A stretch of 64,000 bases of DNA from Rosettibacter firmus (GTDB taxonomy: Bacteria; Bacteroidota; Ignavibacteria; Ignavibacteriales; Melioribacteraceae), in assembly GCF_036860695.1 (NCBI RefSeq), contig NZ_JAYKGJ010000001.1, positions 806,001 through 870,000 on the forward strand. Reading direction: 5' to 3'. Position 1 is the first letter of the stretch, and each line of letters begins with the position of its first letter. The translations under genes and the position numbers were made by a program. Of the stretch, positions 36,233 to 45,887 are shown piece by piece. The notes beneath the pieces were generated by a model that saw only the letters and a program-made list of their open reading frames with translations, was not told where the DNA came from and did no database searches.

Positions 36233-37346
36233 CTTTTAATTGTGATATTATAACAGGAAATTTAATTAAGACCTTCAAACCTCCGAGTTCAGACCTGCTA
36301 AAATTGAATTGAAAATCTTTATCAAAAAAATACTCAAGCTGTCTTCTAATTATTTTCAATCCAAGACCTTTTTCTGAAAATATATTATCCATATCTACAT
36401 CAAGTCCATTATCTTCTACAACAATATTTAAATGTTCATTGTTTTGTGATATGTTAATTACTATTAATCCATTTATATTTTGTTTAGCAATTCCGTGTCG
36501 TATCGAATTTTCAACCAAAGGCTGAAGTATAAAATTTGGTACAAACACATTATTAATTTTCTCATAATTAATTTTATAATTAAGTCTTTCTCCAAATCTT
36601 AATTTTTCTATTTCGAGATAATTGATAACAAGATCTAACTCTTCATAAAGCGGGATTAATGAATTATTATTTTCACGAAGAGATTTTGCCAGCAATTCTT
36701 TTATGCTCTTAATTAACTTCAATGCTTTACTTTCATCACCCTTTAATATCAAAGTAGATAAAGTATTAAACGTATTAAATAAAAAATGTGGATGAATATG
36801 ATTTCTCAATATATTTATTTGTGATTCAGTTATACTATGTTTTAGCTTCGACAACGTAATTTCTTCTTTTTTATTTTTCTCCAGACTTTCTACAATATAA
36901 ATTCCTATTTCTATGATAAAATAAATTACAATATCAACCCATAACCATTGATTTCGCAGGATTCTTCTATAAATCAAAGTTTGTAAATCAAGATAATTTA
37001 AAGCAAGATTGATTATAACCGCAGAAATAATTTGATGAATGCTTACAAAAAAGAGTGGAACAACGATGTAAAGAATTAAAAAATCTTTGAAATTATTCTT
37101 ATCATACTTTTGAACCAGTAAATAAATTAATGGAGCTACAAAAAACCAGAATAACCAGTAAAAGAGATTGAAAGGGATATGCCAGAATAAACTGAAATGT
37201 TGTTTTGAATTAGGTTCAATAATAAAATAATGTTGAAATGCAACAGCAAGAGCAATTAATGAGAGAATAAAAAAAAGTGTGAGCTGTAGATGATAATACC
37301 CACTTTTTTTATTAAAATAAATTTCGTTGAAAAAATATAAATTCAT
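36210..37346 (-). CDS. LytS-type sensor histidine kinase
   Basis: 378 residues. Four or five membrane helices (about 18-150) precede a His_kinase domain with HIHPHFLFNTFNTL (His187 as phospho-acceptor). The HATPase domain has LQPLVENSIRHG (N-box), VEDNGLDVD and GLGLKIIRRQLE (G-boxes). It should autophosphorylate and pass phosphate to the LytTR regulator two genes on. Its start overlaps the stop of the serine-hydrolase gene by one base (TAATG). The signal sensed is unknown. Confidence 0.9.
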   Translation of the reverse strand: MNLYFFNEIYFNKKSGYYHLQLTLFFILSLIALAVAFQHYFIIEPNSKQHFSLFWHIPFNLFYWLFWFFVAPLIYLLVQKYDKNNFKDFLILYIVVPLFFVSIHQIISAVIINLALNYLDLQTLIYRRILRNQWLWVDIVIYFIIEIGIYIVESLEKNKKEEITLSKLKHSITESQINILRNHIHPHFLFNTFNTLSTLILKGDESKALKLIKSIKELLAKSLRENNNSLIPLYEELDLVINYLEIEKLRFGERLNYKINYEKINNVFVPNFILQPLVENSIRHGIAKQNINGLIVINISQNNEHLNIVVEDNGLDVDMDNIFSEKGLGLKIIRRQLEYFFDKDFQFNFSRSELGGLKVLIKFPVIISQLKDANATNK

Positions 37347-38374
37347 TACAGATTGATTAAATATTTTTCGATGACATCAAAAATAATATATGTTGATTTT
37401 GGAACATTCCACTTCGATGTATTTACTACAACTAAATTCTTGGCTGGAATAACAATTAAAAATTGCCCTCCCCATCCTGCAGCGAGATATGAGTTGTATT
37501 TCCCAAATTTTCTTGTGTGCCAATGATATCCATAACCACCAATTTGTGGAAAACCATCAAAATATTTTTTAGTTGATTTATCAATCCAGCTTTTACTTAT
37601 AATTTTTTTATTATTCCATTTCCCTTCATTTAAAATCATTAAACCAATTTTTGCAAGGTCTTTTGGTCTTAACCATAATTCAGAATTTCCTTTTTCGTTT
37701 CCATCAGATGACTTTTCCCATTTAATATTTTTAATGTCTAAAGGATCAAATAAATTTTTTCTTGCAAATTCTAATGTATTAACACCAGAAACTTTTTTAA
37801 TTATTCCAGATAAAAGATGAGAAAGACCACTATTATAATTCCAGACTTCTCCAGGATTATTTTTAAAAGGTACTTTTTCAATTAAATATTTATTTTGATT
37901 TTTAGAATTGTCCCACCCCGTTCTCCATTTACCTCCAAAGTTATTCCATTCAAATCCAGCACTCATTGTCAACAAATGACGAATTGTAATCTCTTTTTTT
38001 CTTTCATCAATATTTCCATTATATAGTTCAGGCATAATATCTATTAATTTTTGATTCTCATTTTTTATTAATCTTTTATCGATGGCAATTCCAATTAATA
38101 AAGAAGTTATACTTTTGGTAACAGATTTCAGGTTGCTTAATTTATTCTCATTAAATCCATTATAATATTTTTCAAATATCAGTTTATTGTCTTTATAAAT
38201 AATTAAACTATGAGTTACGGGATTGGATTTATTATAATTAATTAAAAATGAATCCATTTCAATTAATTTATTAAAGTTTTTATCTGCCATATTGTTATAG
38301 TTTTGTAATTTAATAATGAGTGGATTAACAAAGACTAATAGAAAAAATATTTTGTATAAAATTTTCAACATCAC
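37346..38374 (-). CDS. Exported serine hydrolase, class C beta-lactamase-like
   Basis: 342 residues with an N-terminal hydrophobic segment (about 5-22), so likely periplasmic or membrane-bound. The active-site SxxK is SVTK at residues 84-87 (LKSVTKSITSLL), the second motif is WNYNSG near residue 165, and a GWGGQF segment stands at the third-motif position. The family contains beta-lactamases, D-amino-acid esterases and peptidases. It is the first gene of an overlapping set with two LytS-like proteins and a LytTR regulator, so a cell-wall or peptide signal link is possible. Substrate not predictable. Confidence 0.85.
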   Translation of the reverse strand: MMLKILYKIFFLLVFVNPLIIKLQNYNNMADKNFNKLIEMDSFLINYNKSNPVTHSLIIYKDNKLIFEKYYNGFNENKLSNLKSVTKSITSLLIGIAIDKRLIKNENQKLIDIMPELYNGNIDERKKEITIRHLLTMSAGFEWNNFGGKWRTGWDNSKNQNKYLIEKVPFKNNPGEVWNYNSGLSHLLSGIIKKVSGVNTLEFARKNLFDPLDIKNIKWEKSSDGNEKGNSELWLRPKDLAKIGLMILNEGKWNNKKIISKSWIDKSTKKYFDGFPQIGGYGYHWHTRKFGKYNSYLAAGWGGQFLIVIPAKNLVVVNTSKWNVPKSTYIIFDVIEKYLINL

Positions 38375-38463
38375 TTTGTGCTTTAAACGATTATAAGATT
38401 TTTTATTTCATCAATATCATTCAACTACAAACTTACACTTAATTCTATAACTTAATTTACTCT

Positions 38464-41400
38464 TCAATCAAAAATAATTTGATGTAGTTTTCTGCAAAAA
38501 TCAATTAGATATTCTAAAATTTTTTCTGGTTCACTATGTTCATTTGTAATTTCGAGTTTTAATGTATCGTTCTGTTGTACAAATTTTACATTCTTAGAAT
38601 AATTTTCATAAATATAATTCAATAACTTAATAAACTTTGTTTGATAAAACTCTTCACGATTTCCCTTTGGTAAAATTAATGTGGATTTATTTTTTTGAAT
38701 AACTATTCTTTCAAGCAAAATAAAAGAAGCATAATATCGAAGTATTGCAACCAGAATTAATCTTTCAACCATCTGGGGAAGTTTTCCAAATCTATCTATC
38801 ATCTCTTCTTTGAGTTCATAAGCCTCTTCAATTTTCAGCATTGAAAAAAGAGCAGTGTAAAAACTCAGTCGATCTGATTGATCTGGCATATAATTTTGTG
38901 GTATACCAATTTCGAAGTAAGTATCAATAGTTGGTTCAGATCTTTCGATTTGTTTTGGAAGGTCTTTAAATATTTCTTTAAATTCACTTTGACGAAGTTC
39001 TTCGACAGCTTCGTCAACCATTTTTAAGTATAAATCAAATCCAACAGAATCAATAAATCCACTCTGTTCTGTTCCAAGTAAATTACCAGCTCCTCGAATT
39101 TCAAGATCTCTCATTGAAATATTAAAACCTTCACCTAAATCGGTGTACTCTTCAATTGCTTGCAATCTTTTGACAGCTTTTTTTGTCACCATATCAATTG
39201 AAGGGACAAGAAGATAAGCATAAGCCTGTTTATCACTTCTCCCCACTCTTCCTCTTAATTGATGAAGTTCAGCTAATCCAAATCTATCTGCACGATTAAT
39301 AATTATTGTATTAACACTTGGAATATCAATTCCCGATTCAATTATTTTTGTTGAAATCAAAACATCATATTGTTTATTCAAGAAATCATGAATTACTTTT
39401 TCTAATTGTGATGCTTTCATTTGTCCATGTGCAACAGAAATTCTAACCTCTGGTATATGCTTTTGAAGATAAGCAGCAATTTTATCAATTGATTGAATTC
39501 TATCGTGTATAAAATAAACCTGACCACCTCTATTTACTTCAAATAAAATCCATTGACGAATTTTATGTATATCAAAAATATCTACCTTTGTGTAAATTGG
39601 TTGACGATTTGGTGGTGGTGTTGCTATAATTGATAAATCACGAGCACCTAAGAGTGAAAGATTTAATGTTCTTGGAATTGGTGTTGCAGTTAAAGTTAAT
39701 GTATCGACATTTGCTTTTAATGAACGAAGTTTTTCTTTTGCCATTACACCAAATCGATGCTCTTCATCAATTATAAGAAGTCCAAGATCTTTAAATTTAA
39801 CATCATTCGAAAGTAATCTATGAGTACCAATTATAATATCTATTTCTCCTTTACCAAGTTTTTCAACTATTTCTTTTTGTTCCTTTTGTGAACGAAATCT
39901 CGAAAGCATTTCAATTCTTACTGGAAATTGTGCAAGTCTATCTTTAAAAGTATTGTAATGTTGTTCGGCAAGGATTGTTGTTGGAACAAGAAGAGCAACC
40001 TGTTTACTGTCATTCACTGCTTTGAATGCAGCCCGAACTGCTATTTCAGTTTTACCAAAACCAACATCACCACAAACAAGTCTATCCATTGGATTTTCAC
40101 TTTCCATATCTTTTTTTACTTCTTCAGTTACACGCACCTGGTCTGGTGTGTCTTCATAAAAGAATGATGCTTCAAGTTCTTTTTGCCATATTGTATCTGG
40201 ACTAAATGCAAAGCCACTTGTTAATTTTCTTTTTGCATATAATGTAATTAATTCACGTGCAGCATCTTTTATTTTTGATTTTACTTTTTTCTTGGTACGT
40301 GTCCATTCACCACTGCCAAGCTTTGTAAGTTTTGGTTGAAGATTATCTTTCGATGAAAATTTTTTGACTAAAGAGAGATAATTAAGATTAACATAAACTA
40401 CATCACCATCAGCATACAAAATTTTTATTGATTCCTGTTCAACATTCCCAATTTTAATAGTTTCAAGTCCTGCATATTGACCTATTCCATAAATTTCATG
40501 AACAACAAAATCCCCTTTTTTTATCGAAGCAAAATCTTTTGTTCTGGACTTTTTAAAATTCTTAATAGATGAAATCTTTGATCTATAAGGTTTATTAAAA
40601 ATTTGATAATCTGTTAAAACAACTATTTGATCTTTCTTTGAAATAAATCCAGCCTTTATTGGAAGAGAGATTATTTTGACTTTACCTTCTTCAATATATT
40701 TTGCCAGCTCGTCGTTTAAATCAGATAGTAATTCAATTAATCTTTTATTTTGTAAATCATTTTCAACTGTTATGATTATTCTATAATCTTTATTAACATA
40801 ATTTTGTATGATGGTAAATAATAATTCAAAGTTAGAATTTATGGCTGGTGGTTCGGAAAGTTCTAAATCAATTCTTTCTGAATGAGTATTTAATGTATCT
40901 TCAATTATCCATCGTGCATTTTTATTATAGAGAGTTTCAATAGAAAAAATATTTTCTGCATAAACTTTTTTTATATAAGATTTTTCTTTATTACTAATTA
41001 ATTCAAAATCAAAAAGCTCTTCCTTTAATTCTTCATCAAGATCATTATCTTCAATAACTTCCTGAAATTTATTATTGTTCAGCAAGGAATTCTGTAATTC
41101 TATCAATTTAATTTCGGAAGCAAAGATAATTGGATTATTGAGATACGAAAAAATATCATCTGAAAAAGATGAGCCATCGTTTAAAACTGGAGCTAATGTA
41201 ACTGAATCAACTTTATCTGTCGATCTCTGGCTTTCGGGATCAAAGTGTCTTATTGATTCAATAAAATCTCCATCAAATTCGATTCGGCAGGGATGCTTTT
41301 CGCTGTATGACCAGAAATCAATTATTGAACCACGAATTGAATAATCCCCCTGTTCGTCAACAAATCTATCTTGATTATAATTAAGCAAGTTTAAATACTC

Positions 41401-41829
41401 AATCATCTCATTGTAAGAGATACTGCTGCCTGTAGTTATATAAGTAGTATTATTTTTTAATGAACTATTCGAAGGAAACTTTTGTGTAAGGAGTTCATAA
41501 GTAGATATTAAAATAAAATTTTCTTTTCTGGTTATATCAGTTAATTTTTCCTGTACCGATTCAAGGTTTAAATCGTCAATTGCAATAATTTTATTTTCTA
41601 ATCCAAGTAATTCCAGTTCAACTTTTGTTTCGTTCAATAATTGTAATGAATCACATAAAATTAGGATTTGTTTTTCTCTTTGATAGATATTACTTATAAA
41701 AAAATTTTTTGAAGAACCAACAAAGTTAGATATGAATAACCGTGAAGATTGGTTCAATTCATTAAATTTTTGCTCGAGTAATTCAAAAAAGTATGGCTTT
41801 TTATTAAATATTTCGTAATACTTTTTCAT
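38464..41829 (-). CDS. mfd: Transcription-repair coupling factor Mfd
   Basis: 1121 residues, close to the usual length. The N-terminal UvrB-like region (about 1-330) is followed by the RNA-polymerase-interacting CarD-like domain (FASIKKGDFVVHEIYGIGQY). The RecG-like motor has Walker A GDVGFGKTEIA, DEEH and TLTATPIPRTL, then LHQLRGRVGRSD. The C-terminal TRCF domain starts near residue 960. Mfd removes RNA polymerase stalled at DNA damage and recruits UvrA. Single-gene neighbourhood; the serine-hydrolase gene starts 89 bases downstream. Confidence 0.97.
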   Translation of the reverse strand: MKKYYEIFNKKPYFFELLEQKFNELNQSSRLFISNFVGSSKNFFISNIYQREKQILILCDSLQLLNETKVELELLGLENKIIAIDDLNLESVQEKLTDITRKENFILISTYELLTQKFPSNSSLKNNTTYITTGSSISYNEMIEYLNLLNYNQDRFVDEQGDYSIRGSIIDFWSYSEKHPCRIEFDGDFIESIRHFDPESQRSTDKVDSVTLAPVLNDGSSFSDDIFSYLNNPIIFASEIKLIELQNSLLNNNKFQEVIEDNDLDEELKEELFDFELISNKEKSYIKKVYAENIFSIETLYNKNARWIIEDTLNTHSERIDLELSEPPAINSNFELLFTIIQNYVNKDYRIIITVENDLQNKRLIELLSDLNDELAKYIEEGKVKIISLPIKAGFISKKDQIVVLTDYQIFNKPYRSKISSIKNFKKSRTKDFASIKKGDFVVHEIYGIGQYAGLETIKIGNVEQESIKILYADGDVVYVNLNYLSLVKKFSSKDNLQPKLTKLGSGEWTRTKKKVKSKIKDAARELITLYAKRKLTSGFAFSPDTIWQKELEASFFYEDTPDQVRVTEEVKKDMESENPMDRLVCGDVGFGKTEIAVRAAFKAVNDSKQVALLVPTTILAEQHYNTFKDRLAQFPVRIEMLSRFRSQKEQKEIVEKLGKGEIDIIIGTHRLLSNDVKFKDLGLLIIDEEHRFGVMAKEKLRSLKANVDTLTLTATPIPRTLNLSLLGARDLSIIATPPPNRQPIYTKVDIFDIHKIRQWILFEVNRGGQVYFIHDRIQSIDKIAAYLQKHIPEVRISVAHGQMKASQLEKVIHDFLNKQYDVLISTKIIESGIDIPSVNTIIINRADRFGLAELHQLRGRVGRSDKQAYAYLLVPSIDMVTKKAVKRLQAIEEYTDLGEGFNISMRDLEIRGAGNLLGTEQSGFIDSVGFDLYLKMVDEAVEELRQSEFKEIFKDLPKQIERSEPTIDTYFEIGIPQNYMPDQSDRLSFYTALFSMLKIEEAYELKEEMIDRFGKLPQMVERLILVAILRYYASFILLERIVIQKNKSTLILPKGNREEFYQTKFIKLLNYIYENYSKNVKFVQQNDTLKLEITNEHSEPEKILEYLIDFCRKLHQIIFD

Positions 41830-41886
41830 GGTTGTTTTTTAAAAAGTAAACTATTTCTCATCCTTCTAAATGAAGGGAGAAAAGAA

Positions 41887-41950
41887 AGGGAACACAGAAA
41901 GCTAAATGGATAATTAATCTTACACAAAATAGAATTTATTCTGTGTCCCT
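41887..41950 (-). terminator. Possible terminator between lipoprotein gene and mfd
   Basis: AGGGAACACAGA and TCTGTGTCCCT can pair (one bulged A) around a loop of about 40 bases. The loop holds a smaller AGAATAAATTCT hairpin. On the minus strand the stem is followed by a T-rich stretch (TTTCTTTTC). Confidence 0.4.
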
Positions 41951-41986
41951 AATTTTTTAAGTGCAAAAATAATAAGAAATTGAATT

Positions 41987-42424
41987 TTATTGTTTTGTAA
42001 ATACCATTATTACTCTTGTTTGACCCATACCAGACAATCCAAATTCTGAAACATCGAATTGCATTGTAATTTTTAACTGATTACCTGTCAACTCATAATC
42101 AAATACTAATGTTTCACCGGTATTACTTTTAATAGTTATTTTCCCATTTGAAATACTCCAGGTTCCTTTATCTGTTTCTGTACCATCGGGATCTACTACT
42201 GTCATTTCAAAAGTTTTATCACTATTTACTTTCAAAGTCATTTGTAATCCCAATGGCTGAGGATTTACTTCCATATTTCCGTAATCCGGTAATATTACTT
42301 TTGTCAATACCCAGGTACCTACAATATCATTCTCAGGTCCTGTAGGATTTTCTTCCTTATCACATCCCGCTACAATTAATATTAATATTGAAAATAAAAT
42401 TGTAAATAATTTTTTCGTTTTCAT
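41987..42424 (-). CDS. Lipocalin-like lipoprotein
   Basis: 145 residues from the ATG at 42424, which is preceded by AGGAGGTAAA; a start five codons earlier is less likely. A lipobox ends IVAGC (Cys21). The mature domain begins NDIVGTWVLTKV and has SDKTFEMTVVDPDG, GTWSISNGKITIKS and YELTGNQLKI, a common eight-stranded lipocalin-like pattern in Bacteroidota-type lipoproteins. It would sit on a membrane facing the periplasm. Ligand unknown. Confidence 0.78.
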   Translation of the reverse strand: MKTKKLFTILFSILILIVAGCDKEENPTGPENDIVGTWVLTKVILPDYGNMEVNPQPLGLQMTLKVNSDKTFEMTVVDPDGTETDKGTWSISNGKITIKSNTGETLVFDYELTGNQLKITMQFDVSEFGLSGMGQTRVIMVFTKQ

Positions 42425-42451
42425 TTTACCTCCTTTCACTTGTTAATTAAA

Positions 42452-42925
42452 TTATAATTTAGACAAAAAAGCAAATTTAATTTTCTTTGGTTGAACAAGT
42501 CTTTCAAAATCTTCGTACGACATTTGAATTAACTCTACATGAGTACCTGCATTAAAAGCTATTTCTTTATCTTCTGATAATGCTTCGTCAACATAAACTT
42601 CCATGTTATAAAGATTACCAAAAGGAGGCATTGCACCAACTTCGCATTCAGGAAACCTATCAAGGAATTCCTGTTCATTAGCAAGTCTAATATTCTCATA
42701 ACCTACTGCTTTTTTAAGTAAGTCAAAATCAACTTTATGAGTTGCAGGTAGAACCGCCATAGCCATTTTACCATTGATCTTAACTAAAACTGTCTTTGCC
42801 AAATTTTTTCCTTTTATATGAGCAGATGCAGCAATTTCCTGCGATGTGTAGGCAAGTGAATGTCTGATGGTTACATATTTAATGTTATTCTGATCGAGGA
42901 AATCTTTTAATTTTTTTGAAGGCAT
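42452..42925 (-). CDS. YbaK/ProX-family aminoacyl-tRNA deacylase
   Basis: 157 residues of the YbaK/EbsC/ProX type: NIKYVTIRHSLAYTSQEIAA, GKNLAKTVLVKINGKMAMAVLPA with the conserved Lys, and VGAMPPFG near residue 107. These proteins hydrolyse mischarged tRNAs (for example Cys-tRNA-Pro or Ala-tRNA-Pro). GAGGAGGGTGAA before the ATG is a clear ribosome-binding site. The exact specificity is uncertain. Confidence 0.85.
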   Translation of the reverse strand: MPSKKLKDFLDQNNIKYVTIRHSLAYTSQEIAASAHIKGKNLAKTVLVKINGKMAMAVLPATHKVDFDLLKKAVGYENIRLANEQEFLDRFPECEVGAMPPFGNLYNMEVYVDEALSEDKEIAFNAGTHVELIQMSYEDFERLVQPKKIKFAFLSKL

Positions 42926-43157
42926 TTCACCCTCCTCTTTTATTTATCAATCATGTAACAAAGAACACCAGGCAATTCAATATATCAAACTTTATTTAGT
43001 AGAACCGTATTAAGTATCACAATAATAAGTGTGCAACAAAAATTAGCAACAATTATCAAAGAATTCAATTAAAATCAAATTTTATGAATTAATTAATAAT
43101 AAACTTTTTATTCTTTTTAATTTTTATATATCTTAGAAATAAAATTTTATTGTATTA

Positions 43158-44078
43158 ATGAAATTATTCCTGGGTGTAGATGGTGGTGGTACAAAAACAA
43201 AATGTATTTGTGTTGATGATAATTTAAATATTATTTCAAGCAGCGAGGGAGAAGCTTCCAATCCCTTAATTGTTGGGTATGAAAAATCTGCTCAAACAAT
43301 ATTAAATCTGATTGAAAATACATGCAATCTTAAAGAATTATCTTATTGCGTTATTGGAGTTGCAGGTTGTGGAAGAAAAGAAAATTCAGAAAAATTAAAT
43401 AATGCAATTATCAAAGAATCTAACAGAAGAAAAATAAAATTACCTGAATTTAAAATTACAAGTGATATTGAAATTGCTCACGAAGCAGTATTTAATGGAA
43501 AAGAAGGGGCTATTTTAATAATCGGTACTGGTTCAATTCTTTATCTTAAAAACAAAAATTCAGATTCATTAATTGTTGGTGGCAACGGAAGATTAATAGG
43601 TGATGAAGGTAGCGGTTATTCAATTGGACAAAAAGGACTTCGAGCAGCAATCAAATCCTTTGATGGAAGAAATGGTAAAACAATATTAACTGATATTCTT
43701 AAAAAAGAATTTTCTATTAATAACCGTGATGAACTTATTAGTAATTTATATAACAATAAAATCGAAATACAAAATTTTGCACCTTTTGTTATCAAAGCAG
43801 CAGAATTAAATGATAAAATTTCATTATCAATTCTTGAAGAAGAAAGCAATGAAATAATTCTACATATTAATGCAGCAAAAAATATTTTTCCAAATGGCTT
43901 TAATGTAAGTCTTGTTGGAAGTTTAGTATCAACAAATAATTTCTATTCTAAATTGATTAAAGATAAGATTAAAAAACATTTTAGTGATATTAAAATAATA
44001 AATGCAAAATATCCTCCTGAATTTGGAGCTGCTTTAATTGCTAAAAATTTGTTCAACCAAAACAAAATGAAAAAATGA
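43158..44078 (+). CDS. BadF/BcrA-type sugar kinase, probable N-acetylglucosamine kinase
   Basis: 306 residues. GVDGGGTKTKCICVDD at the N-terminus is the phosphate-1 motif of the ASKHA fold; GTGSILYL and GRLIGDEGSGYSIGQKGLRAA are the family's central motifs. Prokaryotic members of this length phosphorylate N-acetylglucosamine or related amino sugars. The next gene, overlapping by four bases, is an AmpG-like muropeptide permease. A role in recycling cell-wall sugars is therefore likely. An activator of a 2-hydroxyacyl-CoA dehydratase is the less likely alternative. Confidence 0.82.
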   Translation: MKLFLGVDGGGTKTKCICVDDNLNIISSSEGEASNPLIVGYEKSAQTILNLIENTCNLKELSYCVIGVAGCGRKENSEKLNNAIIKESNRRKIKLPEFKITSDIEIAHEAVFNGKEGAILIIGTGSILYLKNKNSDSLIVGGNGRLIGDEGSGYSIGQKGLRAAIKSFDGRNGKTILTDILKKEFSINNRDELISNLYNNKIEIQNFAPFVIKAAELNDKISLSILEEESNEIILHINAAKNIFPNGFNVSLVGSLVSTNNFYSKLIKDKIKKHFSDIKIINAKYPPEFGAALIAKNLFNQNKMKK

Positions 44079-45871
44079 TTATCAAAAAAACTATTAAGGA
44101 TAAAAAAGAAAAAACAAAATCTCCTTGGGCATGGATTCCAACTTTATATTTTGCAGAAGGATTGCCTTATGTAATCGTTATTACTGTTTCTGTAATTATG
44201 TATAAACGACTGGGAGTTTCTAATTCCGATATAGCACTTTATACAAGCTGGCTTTACCTTCCCTGGGTAATAAAACCATTATGGAGTCCATTTGTAGATA
44301 TTTTTAAGACAAAGCGATTCTGGATAATTATCATGCAATTATTAATTGGAGCTGGTTTAGCTGGAGTCGCTTTAACAATTCCTGTCCCGGATTTTTTTCA
44401 ATTCACCTTAGCTTTCTTCTGGCTTATTGCATTTAGTTCTGCTACTCACGATATAGCTGCCGATGGTTTTTATATGCTTTCACTATCTGAATCGAAACAA
44501 TCTTTTTTTGTTGGCATAAGAAGTACATTTTATCGAATTGCTATGATTGCTGGTCAGGGACTTCTTGTTATACTTGCCGGATATATAGAATCAACTCTCT
44601 CGTTATCGCCAGCAGAAGTTAAGATAATTGCTAAACCAGAAAAATTTTTTGAGAATACAATAAAAGTTGATTCATCAAAAATAATCCCTTTAGAAGGAAG
44701 TTTAAGAATAATTGCAAAGCCTTCTGTAATTGAAATAAGTACACATCCACAAACCAGAGAGACTGTTAATTTCTTCTTAAGTTTTGCTCAAAAGTTTAAT
44801 ATAATTAATGGCTTCTCAAAAGAAAATTTAATTATACCCGATACATCAAACATTAAAGAATTAGTTGGTAATGTTGGATTAATTTCTTTTCATCTTTCAA
44901 AGAAACCTGATGAAGATAAAAATTATATTGTAACATTAAACTTTGAAAATAACTCTTCAGGGTTTTCGATCTTAACTGGAAAAACAATTACATTTAATTC
45001 TAAAAATTGGAATAAACCTGCTTATGCTGTAATTCAAATCGACCCTTTAATACAGAATAAGTATGAAACTATCTTAAAAATTCAATCTGAAAAAATTCCA
45101 GTTGCATGGATTATTCCATTTATACTGATTGCAATTCTTTACTTCATATTTTTTATCTATCATAATTTTATTTTACCAAAACCAACTGACGATAAATCAA
45201 TACTTCAAGAAAAACGATCAACAGTTATTAAAGAGTTTTTTAGAGCTTTCTTTAGATTCTTCGAAAAAGAAAAAATTCTTTTAATAATAGGATTTTTATT
45301 ATTGTATCGACTCGGTGAAGCACAATTAGTGAAATTAGTTTCTCCATTTATGCTCGATTCTCGAGAATCAGGTGGTTTAGGTTTATCCACATCCGATGTT
45401 GGACTTATATATGGCACAATTGGAATGATTGCTTTAATTACAGGTGGCATTTTAGGTGGATTTTTAATTTCAAAAAAAGGATTAAAGTCGATGCTAATGC
45501 CAATGTTAATTGCTCTGAACTTGCCTGATTTACTTTATGTTTATTTATCGTATGTTCAACCAACAAACTTATGGATAATTTATACTTGCGTTTCAATTGA
45601 ACAATTTGGTTATGGACTTGGATTTACAGCATATATGATGTTTATGATTTATATTTCAGAAGGTGAATACAAAACTTCTCATTATGCTATATCAACTGGA
45701 TTTATGGCATTAGGAATGATGATTCCCGGTATGTTCAGTGGAATGATTCAAGAAGCTTTTGGTTATAGACATTTCTTTATATGGGTTTGTATTGCTACAA
45801 TTCCTTCTTTTATTCTTGCAAAGTATATTAAAATTAATCCGTCTTTCGGAAAACGAGATAATACTTTATAA
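44075..45871 (+). CDS. AmpG-like MFS permease with a large extramembrane insert
   Basis: 598 residues, longer than the 400-500 residues usual for AmpG. Residues 17-175 hold the first half of an MFS fold with AmpG-type segments (LYFAEGLPYVIV, SWLYLPWVIKPLWSP, SATHDIAADGFY). Residues about 176-343 are an insert without membrane helices, whose end (FHLSKKPDEDKNYIVTLNF, ITFNSKNWNKPAYAVIQI) looks like a Calx-beta or Ig-like beta sandwich. The remaining helices follow from about residue 345 (EAQLVKLVSPFM, GLSTSDVGLIYG). It likely imports muropeptides, matching the kinase gene it overlaps. Confidence 0.82.
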   Translation: MIIKKTIKDKKEKTKSPWAWIPTLYFAEGLPYVIVITVSVIMYKRLGVSNSDIALYTSWLYLPWVIKPLWSPFVDIFKTKRFWIIIMQLLIGAGLAGVALTIPVPDFFQFTLAFFWLIAFSSATHDIAADGFYMLSLSESKQSFFVGIRSTFYRIAMIAGQGLLVILAGYIESTLSLSPAEVKIIAKPEKFFENTIKVDSSKIIPLEGSLRIIAKPSVIEISTHPQTRETVNFFLSFAQKFNIINGFSKENLIIPDTSNIKELVGNVGLISFHLSKKPDEDKNYIVTLNFENNSSGFSILTGKTITFNSKNWNKPAYAVIQIDPLIQNKYETILKIQSEKIPVAWIIPFILIAILYFIFFIYHNFILPKPTDDKSILQEKRSTVIKEFFRAFFRFFEKEKILLIIGFLLLYRLGEAQLVKLVSPFMLDSRESGGLGLSTSDVGLIYGTIGMIALITGGILGGFLISKKGLKSMLMPMLIALNLPDLLYVYLSYVQPTNLWIIYTCVSIEQFGYGLGFTAYMMFMIYISEGEYKTSHYAISTGFMALGMMIPGMFSGMIQEAFGYRHFFIWVCIATIPSFILAKYIKINPSFGKRDNTL

Positions 45872-45887
45872 TTAGGATGAAATTAAC

